Virus record (IMG/VR): IMGVR_UViG_3300023199_000127
Coordinates: 62,001-126,000 of that record
DNA from: a virus
DNA length: 64,000 nt
Direction: 5' to 3' (one strand)
Shown here: piece by piece, positions 19,242 to 27,857 of the stretch
Layout: each line of letters starts with the position of its first letter
Position numbering within the stretch: position 1 is the first letter of the stretch
Position numbers and translations under genes: made by a program
Notes under the pieces: model-generated
Database searches by the model: none
Told to the model about the DNA's origin: nothing
What the model saw: only the letters and a program-made list of their open reading frames with translations

Positions 19242-19968
19242 GACCTACTTCCAGTCCCTCACTCGAGAAGTCCGGTTCTCGTATCTCCAGACGTTGCAGC
19301 TGGTCTCCGACCAGGTCAACGCTGGAGAGCTTGCTGGTGAGACGCAGGGTTTCTCGCTAAGCGCCAACCGCACTAAGGGTGGGCGTTCCGGGTTCCTGGG
19401 CATTGGCGCCAAAGGCGCATCTTCCTCCTCCGTTTCCGTAGATGATTCAGGATGGATCATCTCTCGTACATGGCAGGAGACCTTCTACGATCGCATTCGG
19501 TACTCCATCGGCATTCGTGACATCGGTGCCTTCTCGTACCGCTTCGAGCCGAGCTCAGAACTCGTCTCTCTGCCTTTCCGTTCACCCAGGGAGCTCCTTA
19601 AGATAGAGCTCAGGGTGGATGAGTTCATCCCCAGTGTCCTGCCGAACAACCGTAGGTGGATCGAGTACTACGTATCCATTGATAACGGACAGGACTGGAT
19701 CAGGATGAATCCGCTGGATCATCCGACGCTCTTCAACGACGCCGGCAATATCGTCCCGCGGACCCTTACTCTCAATCTTGATGACGGTGGTCCGCAAGGT
19801 GATGCCGTCACCGCAATGAAGACGGAGCGGCCTGTGTACGAAGCCAGGTTCCGGGCTGTCTTCTTTAATGATCCCACGTTGCCGGACGGGGATCGCTTCA
19901 GCCCGGTACTAAAGGGGTATCGACTGTTGATGCTGCCGAGAGGTGGCCTTAGTGATGCCGGCATCTAA
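19231..19968 (+). CDS. Tail/baseplate structural protein, unknown fold
   Basis: 245 aa. The N-terminal half contains a Gly/Ser-rich loop around residues 45-70, then a sheet-rich domain (FYDRIRYSIGIRDIGAFSYRF, then WIEYYVSIDNGQDWIRM). Phrases of the type IGIRDIG and fully described strand pairs also occur near the ends of the large virion genes here, so it is probably a stand-alone relative of those C-terminal modules. No enzymatic motif. Confidence 0.55.
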   Translation: MGTKTYFQSLTREVRFSYLQTLQLVSDQVNAGELAGETQGFSLSANRTKGGRSGFLGIGAKGASSSSVSVDDSGWIISRTWQETFYDRIRYSIGIRDIGAFSYRFEPSSELVSLPFRSPRELLKIELRVDEFIPSVLPNNRRWIEYYVSIDNGQDWIRMNPLDHPTLFNDAGNIVPRTLTLNLDDGGPQGDAVTAMKTERPVYEARFRAVFFNDPTLPDGDRFSPVLKGYRLLMLPRGGLSDAGI

Positions 19969-19977
19969 GGGGTAGAT

Positions 19978-21129
19978 ATGGACAAGCGTACGCGTAAGGC
20001 ACTCGCAAAGAAATTCCCGGAGGAGATGAAGCGTAGCTTCCTCTGCACTTCGGGAGATGAGGAGAAGTTGGCTCTTCTCCAGTTCCGGGACAAGAACGAG
20101 ATTCCGGAACCCTCTCCCAAGGAGAGGGTGCAGACTGACATCCAGATGCGCACCCTCGAGCAGAAAAACAAGAAGCTCTCGAAGCACAACCGTGATCTGG
20201 TGGACCAGTTCCGGGAAATGCAGGAGCAGATGGATGTGATGTCTATGCTGCCTAAGCCCCAGCGGGTGAAGACCGGCATTAAGTCGCGTCATGGCGCAGG
20301 TGTGGATGAGGCAGTCGCAGTCTTCGTGACTAGCGACTGGCACATCGAAGAGCAGGTTGATCCCTCTACGATCAGCGGCATGAACGAGTACACTCCTGAG
20401 ATCGCCGGAAAGCGTCTCACCAAGATGTGGGAGAGCGCTCTCCGCTGTGTTGATAAGGAGCGTAGTATCTCCAAGATCGACACCATGGTTTGCGCTGTCA
20501 TCGGAGACCTTATCACCGGCTTCATTCATGATGAGCTGGTGGAGAGTAACTGGCTGCACCCGCTCGAGGCTCTCGAGCTGGCACAGAACCATTTGATCGA
20601 TGGACTGTCCTTCCTTGCTGATCACGGCAAGTTCAAGGAAATCGTGGTTCCCTGCTGTTTCGGCAACCATGGTCGTACTACGACCAAGCGCCGCGTCTCT
20701 ACGGCTGCGAAGAACAACTACGAGTGGTTCATGTACCGACAGGTCGCGAAGTACTTCGAGGGAGACAAGCGCTTCCGCTTCCTCCTGACGGATGGCTACT
20801 TCATCACCGAGGACATCATGGACACTCGTGTCCGGTTCCACCACGGAGATAACGTGCGCTACTACGGTGGAGTTGGTGGTCTCACCATTCCCCTGAACAA
20901 GTCGATCCAGCAGTGGAACAAGAACAACCCGCGTCCTGCAGACTATGATGTGCTGGGGCATTACCACCAGCTACAGTTCACGCCGGACGCAATGATCAAT
21001 GGCAGTGTCGTTGGATACAACCCGTACGCCCTGTCTATCAAGGCACGCTACGAGCCGCCCCAACAGGGTCTGTTCCTCGTGGCCAAGGATCATGGCCCCA
21101 CGTGCTTTAACCGCGTGTGGGTGGAGTAG
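19978..21129 (+). CDS. Calcineurin-like metallophosphoesterase
   Basis: 383 aa. Residues 1-95 are charged and helical with a coiled-coil-like stretch (RTLEQKNKKLSKHNRDLV). The rest is a dimetal phosphoesterase: SDWHIEE (D120, H122), GDLITG near 175, GNHGR near 227, HHGD near 288 and GHYHQ near 330, so all five metal-binding motifs are present. The family includes phage and bacterial nucleases of the Mre11/SbcD type and phosphodiesterases; the substrate cannot be read from sequence. It sits among virion genes on the plus strand, so it may be packaged or act on DNA or cell surface during late infection. GGGGTAG lies just before the ATG. Confidence 0.8.
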   Translation: MDKRTRKALAKKFPEEMKRSFLCTSGDEEKLALLQFRDKNEIPEPSPKERVQTDIQMRTLEQKNKKLSKHNRDLVDQFREMQEQMDVMSMLPKPQRVKTGIKSRHGAGVDEAVAVFVTSDWHIEEQVDPSTISGMNEYTPEIAGKRLTKMWESALRCVDKERSISKIDTMVCAVIGDLITGFIHDELVESNWLHPLEALELAQNHLIDGLSFLADHGKFKEIVVPCCFGNHGRTTTKRRVSTAAKNNYEWFMYRQVAKYFEGDKRFRFLLTDGYFITEDIMDTRVRFHHGDNVRYYGGVGGLTIPLNKSIQQWNKNNPRPADYDVLGHYHQLQFTPDAMINGSVVGYNPYALSIKARYEPPQQGLFLVAKDHGPTCFNRVWVE

Positions 21130-21140
21130 GTAAACTGATG

Positions 21141-21215
21141 CCCTCTACGGAGGGTATCACGCCATCTACCCCCAGCTGCAGGCCCCCGGGGGTGGTCCCC
21201 GGGGTGCCTGTCAGC
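21141..21215 (+). promoter_or_regulatory. Tandem strong RNA hairpins in a structural-operon gap
   Basis: Two inverted repeats fill most of the 98-base gap before the ATG at 21228. The first is CCCTC/GAGGG (21141-21154) closed by a TACG loop, a UNCG-type stable tetraloop in RNA. The second pairs CAGGCCCCCGGGG (21179-21191) with CCCCGGGG plus GCCTG (21197-21210) around a five-base loop, one bulged T, and four more pairs outside (21175-21178 with 21212-21215). There is no T-run, so it is not a classic intrinsic terminator; mRNA stabilisation, processing or translational control are possible. Confidence 0.6.
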
Positions 21216-21227
21216 GCTGGAGAAGAG

Positions 21228-21575
21228 ATGAACGAAGAAACTGAATTCAACCCTGAGCCCAACGAAGATCGCATCAAGCTAGCCGACAAAGCTCGTGAAG
21301 AGTTCGAGGCCATGCTTGCTCTCATTTCTGACGAGCATCTTGATGCCATGGTGAACACTCTCGAAAAGGCCACGTTGGACTTTGCTAGGCACAACATACT
21401 CGCTTACGCCCTACTTGAGCGGAATGGGCTCGACAATATGGGCATGGCCCTAGGCCATATCATCGCCAGCTTCCAGGATCTGGGGGCAAGAATGATCAAC
21501 GATCTGGATACCGACGAGGAGACCTACGATCCTACTTGGCGTGGACGTCCTCGATCCACTCACCGTGAGGCGTAG
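21228..21575 (+). CDS. Small acidic helical protein, function unknown
   Basis: 115 aa from the ATG at 21228, which has GGAGAAGAG immediately upstream. An earlier in-frame ATG at 21138 would force the ribosome to translate through two very stable hairpins and add a Pro-rich leader, so it is rejected. The protein is acidic and helical (REEFEAMLALISDEHLDAM, LGHIIASFQDLGARM). I do not recognise a family. It lies between the metallophosphoesterase and the 960-aa virion gene. Confidence 0.65.
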   Translation: MNEETEFNPEPNEDRIKLADKAREEFEAMLALISDEHLDAMVNTLEKATLDFARHNILAYALLERNGLDNMGMALGHIIASFQDLGARMINDLDTDEETYDPTWRGRPRSTHREA

Positions 21576-21584
21576 AATTACAGC

Positions 21585-24467
21585 ATGGGAATCGCGAAGC
21601 GGCAGTTCGACACTCTGACGGCTGATGGCGTCCTGGAGGCACTCCAGGCCGGCCGTATGCCCTCTCTCCGTGAGCTGGCTGCGGGAGTCTCCAAGCTGAC
21701 AGAACGCCCTGACGGGCCTGGTATGCCCCTTATGAGGGTGCGTCCGCAGGCTCGCCGGCGCCAATGGGACGTGGAGGGGTTCAATAAGACCCTCACGGAG
21801 CTCGAATTCGACCTGTCCCTCTTCTTCGAGGAAACCCTAGCGCTGGGTAATGAGATCCTGGCACGTCACAATTTCCAGATGGCGTCCTATAGATCCCAGA
21901 GCCGGCAGCTAGAAAAGCTGCTCGGCTCACTGGACAACTTGCTGTTTGTCACGAAGAATGCTGACGATCGGTTCTTTGGATTGTTCGACAACTTCGCAGA
22001 TCTCAGCAAGCTTAACCTGGATCTGACTACAAAGGACTGCATCGATCTAGATGAGCAGGTGGCTCTACTGCCTGCTGGATTGCAGTCTGCTAGGAAACTG
22101 GAGATGACCCATCTGTTCTCCAAGGCTACCTGGGGTGTGACCCCGTCGGTGACCGAGGGAGTCCGGGTGCTCAATAACAAGGCGGGAGCGGATGCACCGT
22201 TTGGTAACGCGTTCCAGGACCTCGTGAATGTCTGGCGTCAAGACGTGGTGGTGGACCGGCCTGTGCCGGTGACTATAGAGTTCACTGTTCCCATTTCCGG
22301 GATCAAGACTCAGCAGGTGTCGATTACGCGGGTAAAGCTCGCTCCGCATCTGACCCGGCCAATGAAGGTACAGGTTTTGACCAGTACTGATGGCGTCAAC
22401 TTCCTCAGTCTCGGGGAGGCTATGGTTCTGAAGCGTACTGATCGTGTGAGAAACCTCGACGTCCCGAGCACCCGGGTTCGCTTGGTCCGATTCAAGTGTA
22501 CACTGGATACACCTGACGAGCAGCTAGAGGATGGAAACTATCGGTACTCGTTTGGCTTCCAGCATATTGGCTTCTACACAATGGGGCGTGCTACACAAGC
22601 TGAGCTAGTGTCTGTAGCCGACAGGCCGCAGAACATGTCTGGACCCATCTCCAAGGTGTCTCTGGTGGCTGAGGAAGATATCCCTGCTGGATGCCAGATC
22701 GACTACTTTGTAGCCAGGGCGAACGCTGATGGCGATCGCCTGGATGACTGGCGTCCTATCTCTCCACAGAATCGTGGTGTTGCAGAACATCCTTTGGTTA
22801 TCGAGTTTGCCCAGGCTAATACTGTGCGTCGGCTCATCAGAGCCGATAGCGCACAGGTACATAGCACCCGTAAGAGTGCTAGTTTCTATAGGCTGGAGCC
22901 CGACAGTCTTCTGACTGAGGACATCATCTTTGGATCTGCCAAGCTCCTGCGTGGCAGGAATGCATGGGTGCGTAATACCCGACGGGATCGCATTCTTCGA
23001 TCCGTGAACGATGCCTACATCTCATTTAATGACGGAAACACGCAGAACATCTATGCGGTAGTCAAGGAAGTCGCCTCAATCTCCGCGAAGGACTACAACG
23101 ATGAAGCTGTGAGCTGGCTTGAGATCGACCAGGTTGTAGACTACAACGCTGCTCTGATGGATCTCATCCCTGGTGACAACGTCGACGTGAATACGGATCA
23201 GACTCCGAACTATGCGGTCTACTCTGTAAAGCGATTCCGTCAGACCATGTCTATCTCCAATGAGGAGATTACTCTGACTGGTCTTGCCCTGCAGAGCCTG
23301 GCTCATCCCAAGATCATTCGCACTGGTGCCTCCGCACCAGTGGTTACGAATGATGCAAGTACTGTCACGTACACAGAGGGTGTTGACTATGTCTTCCAAG
23401 AAGATGCGAATGGTGCAATCCAGATCAAGCGTGCATCTGGAACCACCATTAGCTCCGGTGCTACGGTCAAGGTGTCATACACCATTGACCCCGACATCAC
23501 CTCGCTAGTCGAGGCGGTTTACCAGAACAACGTGATTCTTAAGGTGAACTTGGAGGCTGAGGACGATGAGCGCTTCGAGGTCCAGTACCGCTTTGTTCCG
23601 ACGGGCGCCAATGAAATCGTGAAGAGCACCATTAAGGTGACTGAAAAGTATGGCCCCGACTCTGGCAAGCAGTACAACGAAGGCCCCGACTACGCTATTG
23701 ATCTCATCAACGGCAAGATCACTCGTGTCCCCCAAGGTGATATCCAGGGTGCTGGTGCAGACGCGGATGCCCAGATTGCTGCCTATGTAGACTTCAAGTA
23801 CATCGAGACTCCGAAGGTCCTAGACACTTTCTCGGCCTGGGTGTATGTAGAGAGCTCTACTCCTGTACAGTTTGAATTCAGCTCGCTCAGCCTCGACACC
23901 GAGGCCGGTGAGCGTGTGACCATTCTAACTGGTGGGGAAACCCAGGACATCTCGGAGCTCACAGAGAGCCCCGAGTTGCCCAATGGGTGGCACCAGGTCA
24001 TCGTCAAGTCCAAGGATCCCGACTCGTTCTCTGATGCCGCGATCCGCAAGATCACTGCTCTCTTCGACACGGACAATAACCCCGTGTTCTTGGCTGGTGG
24101 CAGATACTTCAGCCGGCTTACTGCTGAAAGACAGCCGATGCGTCAGGTCACCATCGAGTTCCTGCGTACTGCAGTGCTCCCTCAGGACCACACAGCTTTT
24201 GCCATCGACAATGATGGCTCTGTGGTGGTCAATTTCGAACCTGGTGCAACCAGCGACTTGTTTCTCTATGGTCTCCGCTACTCTCCTTCTACTGAAACCT
24301 ATGCTGCAGGTACTTTCGATGAAGAGTTCGATCTGGAATACAGATACCGGATCACCAACGCAGAGACTACGCAAAATATCATGTTCCGAGCCCTTCTCTC
24401 CCGTCGATCCAGTGCGGACAACGGGCTAACCCCGAAGCTTCGTCAGTACGCCCTAAGGATCGGGTAG
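21585..24467 (+). CDS. Large virion protein, relative of the discoidin-like group (paralogue 3)
   Basis: 960 aa. It has a helical N-terminus (residues about 50-130, including ARHNFQMASYRSQSRQLEKL), then beta-sandwich units around 190-350 that end with YSFGFQHIGFYTMGRA, and several more sheet domains to the end (ending NGLTPKLRQYALRIG). The layout of helical head plus galactose-binding-like and Ig-like units matches the genes at 14437, 17395 and 24480, although the DPDTFW signature is not retained. Probably a long tail or baseplate protein. The stop is followed by GGAGTCCCA before the next ATG. Confidence 0.65.
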   Translation: MGIAKRQFDTLTADGVLEALQAGRMPSLRELAAGVSKLTERPDGPGMPLMRVRPQARRRQWDVEGFNKTLTELEFDLSLFFEETLALGNEILARHNFQMASYRSQSRQLEKLLGSLDNLLFVTKNADDRFFGLFDNFADLSKLNLDLTTKDCIDLDEQVALLPAGLQSARKLEMTHLFSKATWGVTPSVTEGVRVLNNKAGADAPFGNAFQDLVNVWRQDVVVDRPVPVTIEFTVPISGIKTQQVSITRVKLAPHLTRPMKVQVLTSTDGVNFLSLGEAMVLKRTDRVRNLDVPSTRVRLVRFKCTLDTPDEQLEDGNYRYSFGFQHIGFYTMGRATQAELVSVADRPQNMSGPISKVSLVAEEDIPAGCQIDYFVARANADGDRLDDWRPISPQNRGVAEHPLVIEFAQANTVRRLIRADSAQVHSTRKSASFYRLEPDSLLTEDIIFGSAKLLRGRNAWVRNTRRDRILRSVNDAYISFNDGNTQNIYAVVKEVASISAKDYNDEAVSWLEIDQVVDYNAALMDLIPGDNVDVNTDQTPNYAVYSVKRFRQTMSISNEEITLTGLALQSLAHPKIIRTGASAPVVTNDASTVTYTEGVDYVFQEDANGAIQIKRASGTTISSGATVKVSYTIDPDITSLVEAVYQNNVILKVNLEAEDDERFEVQYRFVPTGANEIVKSTIKVTEKYGPDSGKQYNEGPDYAIDLINGKITRVPQGDIQGAGADADAQIAAYVDFKYIETPKVLDTFSAWVYVESSTPVQFEFSSLSLDTEAGERVTILTGGETQDISELTESPELPNGWHQVIVKSKDPDSFSDAAIRKITALFDTDNNPVFLAGGRYFSRLTAERQPMRQVTIEFLRTAVLPQDHTAFAIDNDGSVVVNFEPGATSDLFLYGLRYSPSTETYAAGTFDEEFDLEYRYRITNAETTQNIMFRALLSRRSSADNGLTPKLRQYALRIG

Positions 24468-24479
24468 ACTGGAGTCCCA

Positions 24480-25820
24480 ATGAGCAATCCGAGCGATATC
24501 GAGCTGTTCTTTACGCCCTCCATTGAGCGGGCTCGTTTCCCCTACCAGGGAACGATCCATTCCAAGGTTCTTGATGGCCTGGCAGAGCAGGCAGGCAATG
24601 ACCTAATTGGTCTTGGCGCTCTCCACAATGCTCTGGTGAGCCGCGTGTCCGCACAGGACGCCGCGGCACACCGTGACGTGAAGTTCCTCGCCAAGCAAGT
24701 GAGTGACCTCATGGAGGAGCTCAAGTACCAGCGACAGGTGCGTTCCGAAAATGGTGTTCGTATCACCAACTGGCACACCTTCCGTGACACTGGCCCCATC
24801 AGCTTCCTCTCCGGCACCCCTTTGAGCCGGCGAGCAATGGTGGACGGTTTGTTCGGGGAGGCTACGGTGCCCCTGAACGCTATCCAGTCCAAGTTCTACA
24901 GCACCAGCCCTCGCACGGGTCGAATCATCCCCGATGATGACTTGTCGATCGATGTGACTGGCTCGTTCGATAAACAGGATGGCGATGGTGTAGTTGATCG
25001 GGAATACACCAGCCAGCAGACGCGGTTGGACGAGGGCACCCCGTCATACGCCTTCAATGGCACTAACCTTGACCGGTGGGTCCGTCGGATCGAGTTCGAT
25101 CTCGACTCCGACGTGGACTCAGTGGAGACTCAGATCACCGTTCGTGTGCCCCCGAGCCAGAACCCGGAGTCCAACGTCCTGACCATCAACCCGCATCCGG
25201 TGGGCTGCATCGACATCCTTGGTCTGTTCACCGCCCCGGACCTCTCGGACTCATTCACACAGGTTTCCAGCTTCTCTTCAGTGGAGAGTACGTGGGCCCG
25301 TAGATGGTTCTTCCCTGCAGCGCAGGTGCAGCAGATCCGTATCTGGCTGCGCCAGCGCAACTGGGTGGAAGAGAACGGTAAGAAGGTCTTCTACATTGGC
25401 GCCGAAGAGATCGGTCTCTTCCTTGCTGACTGGGACAAGACCTATGAGGCCGCTGGTGAGCTCACGGACAATCACTCTGTGGTCACGCGCGTCGACGCTC
25501 CCTCTGGCTACCGATTTGCCACTCTGCACAACTTCCGCACGGATCCCTTCTTCACTCTCGAAGACGATGGTAGCCGGCATCTGCACTTCCAGATTGCTAC
25601 TGACGAAGCATTCACCAACGTGGTATGGGATTCCGACTCAGACGCCCTGCCCCAGACCCTGTCCCAGGGCCTGGCACTGGGCGGCACCTCTGGTGTTCTC
25701 TATGTACTCAGCACCCTGAACTGGGTGCAGTCGAGCGGTGGGGTCAGCTCCCCGTTCGAGGTCAACACTCCGCCGTACCTCCGAGGCTTCGGTCTCGAGA
25801 CGTCGGTGGTGGAGGAGTAA
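24480..25820 (+). CDS. Virion structural protein (helical head, beta-sandwich tail)
   Basis: 446 aa. Residues 35-95 are helical (VSAQDAAAHRDVKFLAKQ, then VSDLMEELKYQRQ), followed by strand-rich domains. The section around residues 265-320 (ARRWFFPAAQVQQIRIWL, then FYIGAEEIGLFLADW) repeats the ending seen in the 960-aa protein. The last 100 residues look like an Ig/FN3-type unit (LHFQIATDEAFTNVVWDSD). It completes a run of related architectures from 14437 onward. Structural role inferred from family resemblance and position. Confidence 0.6.
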   Translation: MSNPSDIELFFTPSIERARFPYQGTIHSKVLDGLAEQAGNDLIGLGALHNALVSRVSAQDAAAHRDVKFLAKQVSDLMEELKYQRQVRSENGVRITNWHTFRDTGPISFLSGTPLSRRAMVDGLFGEATVPLNAIQSKFYSTSPRTGRIIPDDDLSIDVTGSFDKQDGDGVVDREYTSQQTRLDEGTPSYAFNGTNLDRWVRRIEFDLDSDVDSVETQITVRVPPSQNPESNVLTINPHPVGCIDILGLFTAPDLSDSFTQVSSFSSVESTWARRWFFPAAQVQQIRIWLRQRNWVEENGKKVFYIGAEEIGLFLADWDKTYEAAGELTDNHSVVTRVDAPSGYRFATLHNFRTDPFFTLEDDGSRHLHFQIATDEAFTNVVWDSDSDALPQTLSQGLALGGTSGVLYVLSTLNWVQSSGGVSSPFEVNTPPYLRGFGLETSVVEE

Positions 25821-25821
25821 T

Positions 25822-26052
25822 ATGCCCCTAATCCCCGACGATGAAGCTGCCGACCTGCTCGCACGTCACCAGCAGCTCGAGACTATCGTAGCTAGCATGA
25901 TGAAGACTGCAGCTGCTACGACCCAGATCAGCAACGTGTCCACAGAGATCGCCACGGAGGCCGCCAAGCTGGACGCGCTACGTGTGCGGCTCAATGCCGC
26001 ACTCGAGCGCCAGAATGACCACGAGGATCGCCTGGCTGCACTGGAAGCATAA
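25822..26052 (+). CDS. Small coiled-coil protein D
   Basis: 76 aa from the ATG at 25822, one base after the preceding TAA. GGAGGAG lies just upstream. The protein is almost all helix with heptad-like spacing (ARHQQLETIVASMMKTAA, LDALRVRLNAALERQNDHED) and ends DRLAALEA. Its TAA overlaps the next ATG (TAATG). Probably an oligomerising linker or chaperone-like protein of the structural module. Confidence 0.65.
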   Translation: MPLIPDDEAADLLARHQQLETIVASMMKTAAATTQISNVSTEIATEAAKLDALRVRLNAALERQNDHEDRLAALEA

Positions 26053-26264
26053 TGAGTGCTGCAGCAATCCGTGCTATCCAAACCACCGCACGTAAGACGT
26101 GGGGGACCTACCTGCAACAGCAGGACCTCCGCGATGTACTGCGGCGCAAGCGCCGCACACTGGAGGACATTCGTGAAAAGCGACGAGAGCTCGAAAAAGC
26201 AGTTGACCGACTCGAAAAGAGACTCGAGTCCGCAGACGCACGAATCACGGCACTCGAGCCTTAG
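26052..26264 (+). CDS. Small coiled-coil protein E
   Basis: 70 aa, ATG on the previous TAA. After 25 mixed residues it is a very charged coiled coil (LRRKRRTLEDIREKRREL then EKAVDRLEKRLESADARI). It ends CCT TAG, and the +1 frame across this stop is open into the next coding region, so a frameshifted longer product is possible (see finding). Translationally coupled to protein D. Confidence 0.65.
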   Translation: MSAAAIRAIQTTARKTWGTYLQQQDLRDVLRRKRRTLEDIREKRRELEKAVDRLEKRLESADARITALEP

Positions 26265-26514
26265 GCTCCCGCCGGCTTCAGATGAGATTGACTGGGGCCT
26301 GGTCTCTACCAGGGAGCTCATCAAGGCTCTGAAGAAGCGCTGTGACGGCCTGATCCTCATCACGTACGAGCACAACAATGGTGAGGACTACGAGGGTGAC
26401 TTCAGCTATCACGGGTCTAAGACGATCCTGAGAGGCCTCAGGGACACCCTGATGGACGACCTCGCCCGGTTCTTCGGTGAGCTGCCTTCATACGACGACG
26501 AGGAGACGGCCTAG
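26173..26514 (+). CDS. Acidic C-terminal protein overlapping protein E (start uncertain)
   Basis: The frame codes convincingly from about 26278 (DEIDWGLVSTRELIKALKKR and LILITYEHNNGEDYEGDF) to TAG at 26512-26514, but no normal start lies at its beginning. A GTG at 26173 has GGAGG six bases upstream and would give 113 aa with a Ser/Lys-rich N-terminus overlapping protein E by 92 bases. The alternative is a +1 shift at CCT TAG of protein E, fusing the two. The body looks like a small alpha/beta protein with conserved-looking RCDGLILITYE strand. Last gene of the plus-strand structural block. Confidence 0.5.
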   Translation: MKSDESSKKQLTDSKRDSSPQTHESRHSSLRLPPASDEIDWGLVSTRELIKALKKRCDGLILITYEHNNGEDYEGDFSYHGSKTILRGLRDTLMDDLARFFGELPSYDDEETA

Positions 26515-26680
26515 GCTCGCTTTGTCGGCCTTTACCCCCTCGTGGTACCTGTTCGGGTGAAATGCTCTCACAAAGCCTTCTAGAGGGTCTGGTAGTACCG
26601 AACTGATCCCTAACATATTGTGCCTGCAGGCATGTTAGTAAAGGAAAGGCACCCTCTCCTTTCATAAGCCGGCCGCTATG
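26515..26680. terminator. Intergenic region between convergent operons with hairpins
   Basis: Here the plus-strand block ends (26514) and a minus-strand gene ends (26681). The gap holds CTAACA/TGTTAG (26610-26615 with 26633-26638) enclosing TGCC-TGCA-GGCA, and an AAAGGA/TCCTTT inverted repeat shortly after. Neither has a clear T-run, so these are only candidate terminators for opposing transcripts. Confidence 0.35.
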
Positions 26681-26914
26681 TTAGCTATCCTTCTTTAGCA
26701 TGAAGACGAAGGAGCCCTTGTACTCTCCTTCAATCTTGATGCGACCGCGCACTCCTCCATCGACTGGCTCCACTCTGATATCCCCCTGCTCTGCTTGGAA
26801 GTACTCATTGAGATACTGACCCAGAGCATGGATGAAGGTGTTGAGTGCCTCGACATTGGCATTAGGAGAACCCGCTTTAATGGTCTCTTGGAAGGTTTTG
26901 GAATCATGAATCAT
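26681..26914 (-). CDS. Small protein, function unknown
   Basis: 77 aa, ATG overlapping the upstream TGA by four bases. Helical first half (TFQETIKAGSPNANVEALN) and a strand pair at the end (GRIKIEGEYKGSFVFML). No recognised family. Last gene of the short minus-strand operon that starts with the ClpP-like protease. Confidence 0.6.
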   Translation of the reverse strand: MIHDSKTFQETIKAGSPNANVEALNTFIHALGQYLNEYFQAEQGDIRVEPVDGGVRGRIKIEGEYKGSFVFMLKKDS

Positions 26915-27207
26915 GAGGAAGAGTCAGGCGACTCGCCATCCCCATTGGGATGGCGAGTGCTTTGATTGTTGATAGTATGAATGGCCCGGGATCGGTGATA
27001 ATCTTCTGCTCGGGCCTCCCTTGCCTTCGTCACCGCAATAGATATCATCACCTGTTGTACCACCCTGCCCAAGATGTAGGGCAACCAGATCATGATGAAG
27101 CACCAGGCAGTAACGCTCGGCTTATAGCCCCCAGACATCCAGAGGGCAACGATCAGCAAGATCGTGCCCTCTACCAGGGCCCAGAGGAACTGGCGTTGTC
27201 TATCCAT
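26911..27207 (-). CDS. Small membrane protein, two predicted TM helices
   Basis: 98 aa from the ATG at 27207, which overlaps the end of the protease gene by a few bases; a longer upstream frame exists but its extra residues are encoded within the protease. Residues about 8-26 (LWALVEGTILLIVALWM) and 34-55 (AWCFIMIWLPYILGRVVQQV) are hydrophobic and should span the membrane. The C-terminus is polar. Possible roles include anchoring or lysis control; none is supported directly. Confidence 0.6.
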   Translation of the reverse strand: MDRQRQFLWALVEGTILLIVALWMSGGYKPSVTAWCFIMIWLPYILGRVVQQVMISIAVTKAREARAEDYHRSRAIHTINNQSTRHPNGDGESPDSSS

Positions 27208-27793
27208 AGCGCTTAATCTTTCCACCAGGGAGGATGATGCCATCCACTAGGCCCCATTCTAGCACCTCTTCAGCCAGGGCGTAGGTGTCCAGTCCCTTGC
27301 CGCGGCGATTGGCCTGGCCGAACCACCACAGGTAGTTCTTGTTCGTCCGCTCAGCCATAGCCTTGGCATAGAGCTTCTCCATCTTCTCGTAGTGCTCCAT
27401 GGTGACCTTGGCGTTATTGTGCCGCTCCTCCAGTCCATAGCTCTCTTCGTGGAACATGAACTGGGTGTGGGGATAGCAGAAGCGCTCGTCGCCGGCCGCA
27501 AGGACGAGCGGCGCAGCGCTCATGATCTTGCCAATGGCAGTGACACGGATCGTGTGCTGGTGGGAGCTGCGGATAGCATCATATGCAGCCCACATCTCGT
27601 ACTGGTCACCCCCACAGGAGCTCAAAACCACGTCGATAGGGTCATTTCCATGAGACTTCAGGATCTCAAGACCCATGACGAACTGGCTGATGCTGTCCTC
27701 GTCGACATCGCCCCACAAAAACAGCCTCCTGTCCCGAAAATTCAGGCCATAGGAGAAATAGTTGTCGATGTAATCGGGTGCTAGTCGCGCCAT
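27200..27793 (-). CDS. ClpP-like serine protease
   Basis: 197 aa with the ClpP/SppA fold. GKIMSAAPLVLAAG carries the nucleophile (Ser92), FMFHEESYG the His (115), and GLDTYALAEEVLEWGLVDGI the expected Asp (169) and the closing helix; the oxyanion strand SSCGGDQYE is also present. Length matches ClpP. Phage ClpP-type proteins serve either as capsid maturation proteases or as self-compartmentalised proteases; no head genes are in the window, so this cannot be decided. A GAGGAGGATCC ribosome site precedes the ATG and the gene is the first of a minus-strand operon with its own candidate promoter. Confidence 0.8.
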   Translation of the reverse strand: MARLAPDYIDNYFSYGLNFRDRRLFLWGDVDEDSISQFVMGLEILKSHGNDPIDVVLSSCGGDQYEMWAAYDAIRSSHQHTIRVTAIGKIMSAAPLVLAAGDERFCYPHTQFMFHEESYGLEERHNNAKVTMEHYEKMEKLYAKAMAERTNKNYLWWFGQANRRGKGLDTYALAEEVLEWGLVDGIILPGGKIKRYG

Positions 27794-27811
27794 TGGATCC
27801 TCCTCGGATCT

Positions 27812-27820
27812 AGTGTACCA
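27812..27820 (-). promoter_or_regulatory. Candidate extended -10 promoter for the ClpP-like operon
   Basis: On the minus strand TGGTACACT (TG-N-TAnnnT, an extended -10 box) lies about 20 bases upstream of the ATG at 27793, with the ribosome site in between. The identical nine bases precede tRNA-Asn at 48634-48642. No good -35 is visible. Confidence 0.35.
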
Positions 27821-27857
27821 TCAGAGGGGGTGAAAAAAGATAAGTGGTTACACGACA

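Noticed and set aside
21138-21227. ATG 21138 as the start of the 115-aa gene
   Set aside because: It would place two very stable hairpins in the coding region; the ATG at 21228 has a strong ribosome site.
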